6,100 nucleotides of DNA from Planctomycetota bacterium (GTDB taxonomy: Bacteria > Planctomycetota > Phycisphaerae > UBA1845 > CAIVHJ01): the NCBI GenBank assembly GCA_022573485.1, contig JACZTW010000239.1, positions 1 through 6,100 on the forward strand, given 5' to 3'. Positions 1 through 5,961 of this stretch are shown here, one piece after another; position 1 is the stretch's first letter; each line of letters opens with the position of its first letter. Below the pieces are notes generated by a model. The model worked only from the letters and a program-made list of their open reading frames with translations. It was not told where the DNA came from and did not search any database. Both the position numbers and the translations under genes were made by a program.

Positions 1-377
1 GGATCGACTATGAAGACTGTGGCGTGATGGTACTGGCCGGCGAGTGTGACCCGGAGAAGTGCGAAGAACTGTTCGATGCCATGCAGGCCGAAGCCGTGAA
101 GCTGACCCGCGACGGCCCGCGCCCCGAGGAAGTGCAGCGCGTGAAGAACCGCCGCCGCACTTCGTTGGCCATCGAGAGCGAATCGCCTTACTATCGATTG
201 GGGCAATTGCTGGACGACGTGGATTATCGCGGCGGGCCCCGCACCGTCGAGCAGCGATTGGCCGAGGTCGATGCCGTCAGCCGCAAATCGATCGGCGAAT
301 ATCTGGAAGAATACCCCATTACCGAAGGCGGGCACGTCATCAGCGTCGGCCCGCGCGATTGGATACCTTCAAACTGA
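1..377 (+). CDS. M16 family zinc peptidase (insulinase-like), C-terminal fragment
   Basis: The frame is open from base 3, so the gene begins upstream of the window; about 124 residues remain before the TGA at 375-377. The segment resembles the end of an M16 C-terminal (non-catalytic) domain. It has a GVMVLAGECDPEK-type strand and turn, a helix with the pattern RPEEVQRVKNRRRTSLA (the usual 'eELeraK' helix of M16 repeats), an arginine-containing helix with YYRLGQLLDDV, then AEVDAVSRKSIGEYLEEYP and a final strand ending in VGP. M16 peptidases are clamshell zinc proteases that degrade peptides; the HxxEH zinc site lies in the N-terminal half, which is missing here. I cannot therefore tell whether this copy is catalytic or a processing-peptidase-like partner. 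The next gene starts one base after the stop, suggesting co-transcription. Family call is fairly firm; substrate is unknown. Confidence 0.8.
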   Translation, partial: IDYEDCGVMVLAGECDPEKCEELFDAMQAEAVKLTRDGPRPEEVQRVKNRRRTSLAIESESPYYRLGQLLDDVDYRGGPRTVEQRLAEVDAVSRKSIGEYLEEYPITEGGHVISVGPRDWIPSN

Positions 378-378
378 C

Positions 379-1104
379 ATGTTCCGAAGCAACGTCCAGC
401 CAATGAGCGAGAATCTTCTCAAAGAGGTGCAGGTCGCCGAGCGGCTGGCCTCGCCGCTCACTCGGCTTGCGGGTGTGTGTTCCCTGATCGCGCTGTTCGG
501 CTGGGTTTGGGGCGGCCTGTGGGCAAGCGACTTGGCCAGCGAACGTATCTTGTTGAACAATTTCAGTATGTACATCGGATTTCAGATGGAATTGCAGGAA
601 TCGTCAGCGCCAGCCTTGGCGCCAATTGACGAGGATCCACCACCCAATATGGACGACGTCGATGACCCCCTCGCCGAAGCTCAGCGGTTGCTTGAGCAAG
701 AACGGCAGCGCAATCCGAAGATCGGCCGTACTGTGCGAACGAGCTTGCGTGAACGGCAGCAGGAGTTTCAAGCATCCATACTGCGAACGCAATACGCTCA
801 GGGCGTGATTGCAGTGAGCTGGCTGGTGGTGATGATCCTGGCCGGGGTTTTCCTGCTCTGCGCTGCGCTGAGCGGGCTTTCGGGTTCCCATCGGGCCCGC
901 GCCTGGCATCGCCAAGTCGTGTACTGGACGTTCTTGGCCGCCGCTTGCACTGCCGGCTCCATTTGGGCCCTCGAGCAATGGGGCGGCTTTCCGCCGATCC
1001 CGGATCCCTGGATTCTCGCCAAGATCGCCGGCGTGCAGTCGTCCTATGCCATTGCGATCATTGTCGCTCTGATCGCCACACACCGTCGCGCGGCGACCCC
1101 GTAA
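379..1104 (+). CDS. Hypothetical four-helix membrane protein
   Basis: A 241-residue protein that I do not recognise as any named family. Predicted hydrophobic segments lie at about residues 29-50, 142-167, 179-199 and 218-235. Between the first and second helices is a roughly 90-residue soluble loop. Its first part is acidic and proline-rich (about 75-97, with DEDPPP and DDVDDP). It is followed by a charged, probably helical stretch rich in Gln, Glu and Arg (about 98-138). The ATG at 379 is chosen because it follows the peptidase TGA by one base (TGACATG), an arrangement typical of translational coupling. No clear Shine-Dalgarno site precedes it. An in-frame ATG at 403 would give 233 residues and is a real alternative. 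An upstream in-frame ATG at 271 lies deep inside the peptidase gene and is unlikely. The position suggests one transcript with the M16 peptidase; no function can be assigned. Confidence 0.75.
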   Translation: MFRSNVQPMSENLLKEVQVAERLASPLTRLAGVCSLIALFGWVWGGLWASDLASERILLNNFSMYIGFQMELQESSAPALAPIDEDPPPNMDDVDDPLAEAQRLLEQERQRNPKIGRTVRTSLRERQQEFQASILRTQYAQGVIAVSWLVVMILAGVFLLCAALSGLSGSHRARAWHRQVVYWTFLAAACTAGSIWALEQWGGFPPIPDPWILAKIAGVQSSYAIAIIVALIATHRRAATP

Positions 1105-1287
1105 CCCGCCCACAAGCTCATGTCCCTGTTCACTTCAGCGCGGATCGGTACGTTTTTTCGTTTCTTCACCTTTTTTCGGACGGATTTTACCGCGGAGATC
1201 GCAGAGATCGCAGAGATAATTCTTGTTTTCCTCTTTCCCAATCCATCTCTGCGTCCTCTGCGATCTCTGCGGTTTATCTGACTCTGT
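1105..1287. other. Convergent intergenic region
   Basis: This stretch separates the stop of the membrane protein gene (+) from the stop of fumC (-). It contains T-rich tracts at 1152-1157 and 1171-1176 on the + strand and a large inverted repeat at 1189-1273, described separately. I see no protein gene in it. The short frames that cross it are driven by the repeat, which translates to low-complexity Ile-Ser-Ala runs on the - strand. Confidence 0.7.
1189..1273. repeat. Imperfect inverted repeat built of 9-bp units
   Basis: The left arm 1189-1216 and right arm 1246-1273 are reverse complements at 25 of 28 positions, around a 29-base pyrimidine-rich loop (1217-1245). Each arm is itself made of three 9-bp units. 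On the left these are GCGGAGATC (1192-1200), GCAGAGATC (1201-1209) and GCAGAGATA (1210-1218). On the right they are TCTCTGCGT (1246-1254), CCTCTGCGA (1255-1263) and TCTCTGCGG (1264-1272). The RNA could fold into a long hairpin on either strand, so it may help end transcription from both convergent genes, although no U-run directly follows the stem. Similar 'GCAGAG' period-9 elements are, from general knowledge, dispersed in intergenic DNA of planctomycetes and some other phyla. The function here is an inference. Confidence 0.85.
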
Positions 1288-2679
1288 TCAGTGCGGTTCG
1301 GTCATTGAAGTTGGATCGAGTACGTCGTTCAGCTTCTTTTCGTCGAGCACGCCCTGCTCAAGCGCCACTTGCCGGACCGTTTTGCCTGTACGGTAGGCCT
1401 CCTTGGCGATGGCGGCGGATTTGTCGTAGCCGATCTCGGGCACCAAGCTCGTACACATTGCCAAAGATTGTTCGACCAGTTCGCTGCACCGTTCGGCGTC
1501 AACTTCGATGCCATCGACGCATTTCTCCGCAAACGTCCGGGCGGCCGAGCCCAGCAGGCGGATCGACTCGAGACAATTGTGAGCCATCATCGGCATCATC
1601 ACGTTCAGCTCCAAATGCCCGTCGCGGCAGCCGAGGGCCACCGCTGTATCGTTTCCAGTGACTTGGGCCGCGACCATGACGACCATTTCGCACATCACTG
1701 GGTTGACTTTGCCCGGCATGATCGAGCTGCCCGGCTGGACGGCGGGGATTTTCAATTCGCCGAACCCGCACCGAGGCCCACTGCCCAGCAGGCGAATGTC
1801 GCTTGCGATCTTGGTCAGGCTGACCGCGATGGTGCGAAGCTGCCCGGAGGCTTCGCAGACTGCGTCTTTCGATGCCTGGGCCTCAAAATGATTCGCCGCC
1901 TCGACGAATTCGATGCCGGTCTCTTTGGTCAAATCTTCGCAGACCAGTTTGGCGAAATCAGGATGCGTGTTGATGCCCGTGCCGACGGCTGTGCCGCCGA
2001 TGGCCAGCTCGCGCAATGCGCGGATCGCTTTGTTGCAGCGCAGAATGCTCAAGCGGGCCTGCGCCGCGTAGCCTGAGAACTCCTGCCCCAGCCGGATCGG
2101 GGTGGCATCCTGGAGATGCGTTCTGCCGATCTTGACGATCTTGTCAAACGCCTTCGACTTGATCTCCAGCTTGTTGGCCAGCAACTCCAGCGCGGGGATG
2201 AGGTCGTAATGCAGCGCTTCCGCCACCGAGACGTGCAGCGCCGTCGGGATGACGTCGTTGCTGGATTGGCCTTTGTTGACGTGGTCGTTGGGGTGAACTG
2301 GATCACGCGAACCAATCTTTCCGCCGGCCAACTCGATCGCTCGGTTGGCGATGACTTCGTTGGCGTTCATGTTGGTGCTGGTGCCCGAGCCGGTCTGGAA
2401 AATATCGAGCACGAAGTGCCGGTCCAACTTGCCCTCGATCACTTCGCCGGCGGCCTGCTCGATAAACTTGCCAAGCTCCCCGTCCAGCCGATCGAGCTTG
2501 AGATTGGCCCGCGCGGCTGCCCGCTTGATCAAACCCAGCGCCCGAACGAACCGCCGCCCGAAGCGGTAGCCGCTGATCGGAAAGTTCTCCACAGCGCGCT
2601 GCGTCTGCGCTCCCCAATAGGCATCGCCGGGGATCGTCATCTCGCCCATGCTGTCCGCCTCTATTCGTTTCTCCGCCAT
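1288..2679 (-). CDS. fumC: Class II fumarate hydratase (fumarase C)
   Basis: A 463-residue soluble cytosolic enzyme, the normal length for FumC, which reversibly hydrates fumarate to L-malate in the TCA cycle without an iron-sulfur cluster and acts as a homotetramer. The signatures fall at the same numbers as in E. coli FumC: GSGT ending at T100, SSN at 139-141, GRTHLQDATP with T187 and H188, and GSSIMPGKVNP with S318, K324 and N326. The pair THLQDATP and GKVNP separates fumarase from aspartase, which typically has TQLQDAVP and AKVNP. The C-terminal domain is present (GYDKSAAIAKEA at about 417-428). The ATG at 2677-2679 is chosen because the protein then begins like other FumCs and a good GGGAG ribosome site lies 7 bases upstream. 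The open frame runs 86 codons further upstream without FumC similarity and is dismissed. The gene is divergent from the ABC operon and probably monocistronic within what is visible. Confidence 0.97.
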   Translation of the reverse strand: MAEKRIEADSMGEMTIPGDAYWGAQTQRAVENFPISGYRFGRRFVRALGLIKRAAARANLKLDRLDGELGKFIEQAAGEVIEGKLDRHFVLDIFQTGSGTSTNMNANEVIANRAIELAGGKIGSRDPVHPNDHVNKGQSSNDVIPTALHVSVAEALHYDLIPALELLANKLEIKSKAFDKIVKIGRTHLQDATPIRLGQEFSGYAAQARLSILRCNKAIRALRELAIGGTAVGTGINTHPDFAKLVCEDLTKETGIEFVEAANHFEAQASKDAVCEASGQLRTIAVSLTKIASDIRLLGSGPRCGFGELKIPAVQPGSSIMPGKVNPVMCEMVVMVAAQVTGNDTAVALGCRDGHLELNVMMPMMAHNCLESIRLLGSAARTFAEKCVDGIEVDAERCSELVEQSLAMCTSLVPEIGYDKSAAIAKEAYRTGKTVRQVALEQGVLDEKKLNDVLDPTSMTEPH

Positions 2680-2686
2680 TGACTTT

Positions 2687-2691
2687 CTCCC
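2687..2691 (-). promoter_or_regulatory. Ribosome binding site of fumC
   Basis: On the - strand GGGAG (read from 2691 down to 2687) sits 7 bases before the ATG at 2679. It decides the start codon against the longer open frame that extends to 2937. It is the only strong Shine-Dalgarno match before a gene start in this window. Confidence 0.75.
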
Positions 2692-2757
2692 AAGACTAAG
2701 ACCTTCAACGGGTTGTGTTCTTTTCAGCGGTGCCGTGCCCGGCCTGCAAACTCCGAT

Positions 2758-2865
2758 CACCGTTGCCGCGAGCATTCTCGCACAACTTTTGCCGAACACA
2801 AGCTCCGCAGAGTCGATAGAATACTCAGTCTCTTGGCTGCGTTGAGGATGGAGCCGGCAACGGTG
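2758..2865. repeat. Split perfect 11-bp inverted repeat, possible operator pair
   Basis: CACCGTTGCCG at 2758-2768 is the exact reverse complement of CGGCAACGGTG at 2855-2865, with 86 bases between the arms. The left arm lies about 80 bases upstream of the fumC start and the right arm about 60 bases upstream of the ABC ATPase start, each placed similarly relative to the gene it faces. The right arm also overlaps a short local palindrome, AACGG-TGG-CCGTT (2859-2871). This layout would suit two binding sites for one regulator acting on both genes. It could also be a chance match, and the regulatory role is an inference. Confidence 0.4.
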
Positions 2866-2924
2866 GCCGTTTACCCTAAACACTTGCATCGTATTCGATA
2901 GATCGTAGGCGTTTTCCCTTGGGC

Positions 2925-3683
2925 ATGATTGTCGCACGCAACTTGACGAAGGAGTTTCCGCAGCCGGACGGCGGCGTCAAGCGGGCTGTGGCGGACGTGT
3001 GCTTTTCGATCGAGGCCGGCGAGATTTACGGCTTGCTGGGCCCCAACGGCGCCGGCAAGACGACGACCCTGCGAATGCTCAGCGGCATGATGGCCCCGAC
3101 CGCCGGCGACGCCCTGCTCAACGGCCACAACATCGTTGACGACGCACAGGCCGTCAAGAATCAAATCGGATTCCTGACCGCGAACACGGGCCTGTACGCG
3201 AGGCTCACGCCGCGCGAGACGCTGGTCTTTTTTTGCGAGATGTACGGCATCGAGCGCGGACGTGCGGAGGCGCGCGCCGAAGAATTGATCAATTGGCTGG
3301 AGATGCGCGACTTTGCGGACCTGCGCTGCGGGGCGCTTTCGACGGGTCAAAAGCAACGCACCAGCATCGCCCGATCGCTGGTGGCCGACCCGCCGATTCT
3401 GATCATGGACGAGCCGACGCTCGGCCTGGACGTGCTGACCAACCGCATCATTCTCGATTTCATTCGCCGCGAGCGGACCCTGGGCAAGACAGTGTTGCTG
3501 TCCACACACTATCTGGATGAAGCAGAGGCAATGTGTACGCGTATGGGCCTGCTGCACAACGGCAAAATGATTGCTGAAGGCTCGCTGTCGCACTTGCAGG
3601 AGCTTTCAGGTCGCACCAAGCTGACGGATGTCTTCCTGACGCTCGTGCAGGCTCCACCCACACTGTTGGCAGCCCAAGACTGA
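2925..3683 (+). CDS. ABC transporter ATP-binding protein, NatA-type
   Basis: A 252-residue nucleotide-binding subunit that should power the membrane protein encoded just downstream. All ATPase motifs are visible: Walker A GPNGAGKT (39-46), signature LSTGQ (138-142), Walker B ILIMDE (158-163, catalytic E163), D-loop LGLD (166-169) and switch histidine H195 in STHYLDEAE. The stretch IGFLTANTGLYARLTPRE (81-98) sits where the Q-loop belongs; it lacks the usual glutamine and resembles NatA-type ATPases of the Na+-efflux/ABC-2 group. The C-terminus (TKLTDVFLTL) matches the end of ABC-2 ATPases. The ATG at 2925 gives the expected MIVARNLTKEF start; a TTG two codons upstream at 2919 is possible. No good ribosome site precedes it. 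It ends 7 bases before the permease gene, so the two form an operon. The substrate cannot be read from the sequence. Confidence 0.95.
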   Translation: MIVARNLTKEFPQPDGGVKRAVADVCFSIEAGEIYGLLGPNGAGKTTTLRMLSGMMAPTAGDALLNGHNIVDDAQAVKNQIGFLTANTGLYARLTPRETLVFFCEMYGIERGRAEARAEELINWLEMRDFADLRCGALSTGQKQRTSIARSLVADPPILIMDEPTLGLDVLTNRIILDFIRRERTLGKTVLLSTHYLDEAEAMCTRMGLLHNGKMIAEGSLSHLQELSGRTKLTDVFLTLVQAPPTLLAAQD

Positions 3684-3690
3684 AGACCCC

Positions 3691-5886
3691 ATGCTGAACT
3701 ACACCCGCATCAAGAGACTTTACATCAAGGAGATGCTCGACATCCTCCGCGATCGCCGGGCGCTCATCGCCATGATCGTGGTCCCGATCGTGCTCTACCC
3801 GCTCTTGATGCTCGGTTCCATCCAGGCTGCCAGCCTGCAGGTCGGCAAGCTCAAGGAGAAGCCTCTGATCATCGGTGTGCAGACTCATGGTGCCGCCCAG
3901 AGCCTCGCCGCCATTCTCAGGGAGGACGCCGAGCGCGCCGCGCGGAGGCAGGCCAAGGCAGATGAAGAGGGCGTGAAGATCGGTGAGAGTGCCGCCATCG
4001 AGAAATTTCAAATCATTGTCGTTGAGCCGCAGAATCTCGAAGAGTGGGTTCGCACAAGCGCAGTGGCCGACTGCGGTGTGATGTTCGACCCACCGCGGTT
4101 GCCGCCGAATTGGCAGGAGTGGCAGCAGCAAGTCCACGCGGAAGTCGTCGCCGACTCGGCTGAAATCAGCAGCTCGATTGCCGGTGCTCGATTGAAAAAG
4201 GCGCTGAATCGCCACGGCAGGTTGATTGTTAAGCTACGCAACGATTGGGAAGGAAGGCCGGAGTGGTATATCAATCCCATGGTGGTCGATGAAATCGACG
4301 TGGCCACCGCGGAGAAGCGCGGTGGGGGGATGCTGGGGCAAATCCTGCCGCTCATTTTGATCCTGATGACCATCACCGGCTCGATTTACCCCGCGATTGA
4401 CCTGACCGCCGGCGAACGCGAACGCGGCACGCTCGAGACGCTGATGGTCTGCCCGATTCCCGTCGTCGAGATCATCATTGGGAAGTTCCTCGTGGTGGCG
4501 TCGGTGGCTTTGACCGGAGCGGCGCTCAACTTGTGCAGCATGGGCCTGACGTTGCAGTTCGGCGGCTTCAATGAAGCGTTGGCCGCCGGCGCCGAGACCA
4601 CGATCCCCGCCCGCGTCCTGCCGGTGATCCTGCTGTTCTTGATTCCACTGGCGGTGTTGTTCTCCGCATTGATGCTGGCCGTGTGCAGCTTTGCGCGGAC
4701 TTTTAAGGAAGCTCAGAACTACGTCACGCCCGTCATCGTATGCGCCTTGGTGCCGGCGGGCCTGGCCGCGATGCCGGGCACGGAACTCGAAGGATTTATG
4801 GTGGTCATGCCGGTGGGCAACATGGTCCTGCTGACCCGCGAACTCCTGCTGGGCAACGCCGACGCCGGCACGATTCTCATCGTCATGCTATCGACCTGTC
4901 TTTACGCACTCACCGCTGTGGCGGTCGCGGTTCGCGTCTTTGGGCAGGAGGCGGTCATGTTTGCCGACTCGGGCTCGTGGCGGGCGCAGTTTGACCGCCG
5001 CATGATTCGGCCAAGCACCCATCCCAAGCCGACGCTGGCTCTGATGTACGTGGCCCTGCTGTTTCCTGCGTGGTTCTACATCCAGGGCGGCCTGGGCCTG
5101 CGCTCCGACGACTTTGTCGTCACTGTGGTCATCACGCAGATTCTGATGATCCTGTGCTTCGCACTCTTGCCGATCGCGGTGGTCATGTACTACAAAGTCG
5201 ATGTGCGAAACAGTTTCAGCCTGCGCGTCCCTCGCCTGCGTTACTTGCTGGCCGCCGTGCTCGTTGGGCTGAGTACGTGGGCACTGACGCACGAACTCAT
5301 CATGGTGCAGTTGAAGTACGGGCTGTTTGGCATCACGGAAGAAGTTCTCAAGAGCAGCAGTGAGGCCGGCGAGCAACTGCTCAGTTTGCCTCCTTTGGCG
5401 GCACTCTTCTTGCTGGCGCTGGTGCCGGGGATCAGCGAAGAACTGTTGTTCCGAGGACTGTTCCTGAACGGGCTGCGAACCGCGACGAGGAAATGGCCTG
5501 CGATCATCGCCGTCGCGGTGACGTTCTCCGTGTACCACTATGTGATTCAGCGGTTTGTGGTGACCGTTTCGCTGGGCATCTTGCTGGCCTACCTGTGCTG
5601 GCAGTCGCGCTCAGTCTTCCCTGCCATGATCGCGCACATCATGCACAACGGCATCCAGTTGTTGCTGGGCCTGCCCGCCACCGGCGATCGCCTGGGCCGA
5701 TTCCTGCGCATCCCGACGAGCGAGGACGACGCCCTGGCCCACTTGCCGTGGCATATTGTCGTTCCGGCGGCAGTGTTGCTGGTTCTCGCGATTGCCTTGT
5801 GCAGGTGGGAAGGTCGGCCGGCGGTAGCAACCGATGACGCCCTATCGTCGGACGAACTCGGGCGCTCCGGCGCAGTGGGGAATTGA
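3691..5886 (+). CDS. NatB-like ABC-2 permease fused to a CPBP intramembrane protease
   Basis: A 731-residue membrane protein made of two recognisable parts. Residues 1 to about 420 are an ABC-2/NatB-type permease. There is a first helix at about 23-46, a large domain outside the bilayer (about 47-210), then helices at about 214-236, 265-288, 306-335, 345-385 and 393-417. The ABC-2 hallmark AGERERGTLETLMVCPI lies at 240-256. Residues from about 445 to the end are a multi-helix CPBP (Abi/CAAX protease) domain with all three motifs intact: EExxxR at E583, E584 and R588; FxxxH at F612 and H616; HxxxN at H649 and N653. This family includes Rce1-like prenyl-protein proteases and bacteriocin-immunity or processing proteins. 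Standalone NatB is about half this length, so this is a true fusion, with no frame break at the join. It pairs with the ATPase 7 bases upstream. Export is near certain; the substrate (Na+ by NatB analogy, or a peptide) and any proteolytic target are unknown. Confidence 0.93.
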   Translation: MLNYTRIKRLYIKEMLDILRDRRALIAMIVVPIVLYPLLMLGSIQAASLQVGKLKEKPLIIGVQTHGAAQSLAAILREDAERAARRQAKADEEGVKIGESAAIEKFQIIVVEPQNLEEWVRTSAVADCGVMFDPPRLPPNWQEWQQQVHAEVVADSAEISSSIAGARLKKALNRHGRLIVKLRNDWEGRPEWYINPMVVDEIDVATAEKRGGGMLGQILPLILILMTITGSIYPAIDLTAGERERGTLETLMVCPIPVVEIIIGKFLVVASVALTGAALNLCSMGLTLQFGGFNEALAAGAETTIPARVLPVILLFLIPLAVLFSALMLAVCSFARTFKEAQNYVTPVIVCALVPAGLAAMPGTELEGFMVVMPVGNMVLLTRELLLGNADAGTILIVMLSTCLYALTAVAVAVRVFGQEAVMFADSGSWRAQFDRRMIRPSTHPKPTLALMYVALLFPAWFYIQGGLGLRSDDFVVTVVITQILMILCFALLPIAVVMYYKVDVRNSFSLRVPRLRYLLAAVLVGLSTWALTHELIMVQLKYGLFGITEEVLKSSSEAGEQLLSLPPLAALFLLALVPGISEELLFRGLFLNGLRTATRKWPAIIAVAVTFSVYHYVIQRFVVTVSLGILLAYLCWQSRSVFPAMIAHIMHNGIQLLLGLPATGDRLGRFLRIPTSEDDALAHLPWHIVVPAAVLLVLAIALCRWEGRPAVATDDALSSDELGRSGAVGN

Positions 5887-5912
5887 ATTACGAATTACGA
5901 ATTACGAATCAC
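5885..5912. repeat. Heptamer tandem repeat (GAATTAC)4
   Basis: Four consecutive 7-bp units: GAATTAC at 5885-5891, 5892-5898 and 5899-5905, then GAATCAC at 5906-5912 with one change. The first unit begins inside the permease stop codon (TGA, 5884-5886), so the array abuts the reading frame without a gap. It is AT-rich against a GC-rich background. Heptanucleotide arrays of this type are known as short tandemly repeated repetitive (STRR) elements in cyanobacteria, and similar strings occur in planctomycete intergenic DNA. Their origin and function are unclear. Confidence 0.85.
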
Positions 5913-5939
5913 GAAAGAAGATTGCGAGCGCCCGCTGTG

Positions 5940-5959
5940 ATCGGAACGTAGTTTCCGAT
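5940..5959. terminator. Possible bidirectional hairpin terminator
   Basis: ATCGGAA (5940-5946) and TTCCGAT (5953-5959) form a perfect 7-bp stem with a 6-base loop. It lies between two convergent genes, 53 bases after the permease stop on the + strand and 2 bases after the stop of the - strand gene. The position fits a shared terminator. There is no T-run after the stem on either strand and the stem is short, so a classic intrinsic terminator is not supported. It could instead be an RNA 3'-end stabilising hairpin. Confidence 0.35.
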
Positions 5960-5961
5960 GA

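Larger units (their letters stand above)
2680..2924. promoter_or_regulatory. Divergent intergenic region of fumC and the ABC operon
   Basis: These 245 bases must hold the fumC promoter and very probably the ABC operon promoter, because the two genes are transcribed away from each other. I find no convincing -35/-10 pair. Weak candidates on the + strand are TTTACC (2870-2875) with TATTCG (2892-2897), spaced 16 bases. On the - strand they are TTGTGT followed 16 bases later by GAGAAT, in the 2774-2801 area. Neither is strong, and planctomycete promoters match the E. coli consensus poorly. The region also contains a split 11-bp inverted repeat, listed separately. I see no gene here. Confidence 0.5.

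Noticed and set aside
152..164. 13-bp identical string CCGCCGCACTTCG at 152-164 and 6064-6076
   Set aside because: The two copies lie in opposite coding contexts in GC-rich genes, with no shared flanks or target-site features, so a chance match is likely.
271..378. Earlier in-frame ATG for the membrane protein
   Set aside because: It would overlap the peptidase by more than 100 bases, and the added residues look like an out-of-frame reading of it.
1044..1241. - strand open frame encoding an Ile-Ser-Ala repeat
   Set aside because: The repeat peptide is simply the translation of the 9-bp DNA units at 1189-1218; the rest overlaps the membrane protein gene antisense.
1189..1273. Possible CRISPR array
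   Set aside because: The units are 9 bp, contiguous and without spacers of uniform length; no cas genes are present.
1369..2682. Long + strand open frames opposite fumC (1369-2076 and 2116-2682)
   Set aside because: They lie entirely antisense to a certain gene, have no recognisable motifs, and are the expected by-product of GC-rich codon use.
2680..2937. N-terminal extension of fumC to 549 residues
   Set aside because: The 86 extra residues show no FumC similarity, would cover the divergent promoter region and overlap the start of the ABC ATPase gene, while a good ribosome site sits directly before the ATG at 2679.
2871..3593. 240-residue - strand open frame opposite the ABC ATPase
   Set aside because: It mirrors a gene with all ATPase motifs; its composition is rich in Arg, Gln and His as expected of an antisense frame.
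3460..4215. 251-residue - strand open frame spanning the ATPase/permease junction
   Set aside because: Antisense to two well-supported genes and without domain features.
4888..5538. 216-residue - strand open frame opposite the permease
   Set aside because: Extremely rich in Gln, Arg and His, the typical antisense image of a Leu/Val/Ala-rich membrane protein.
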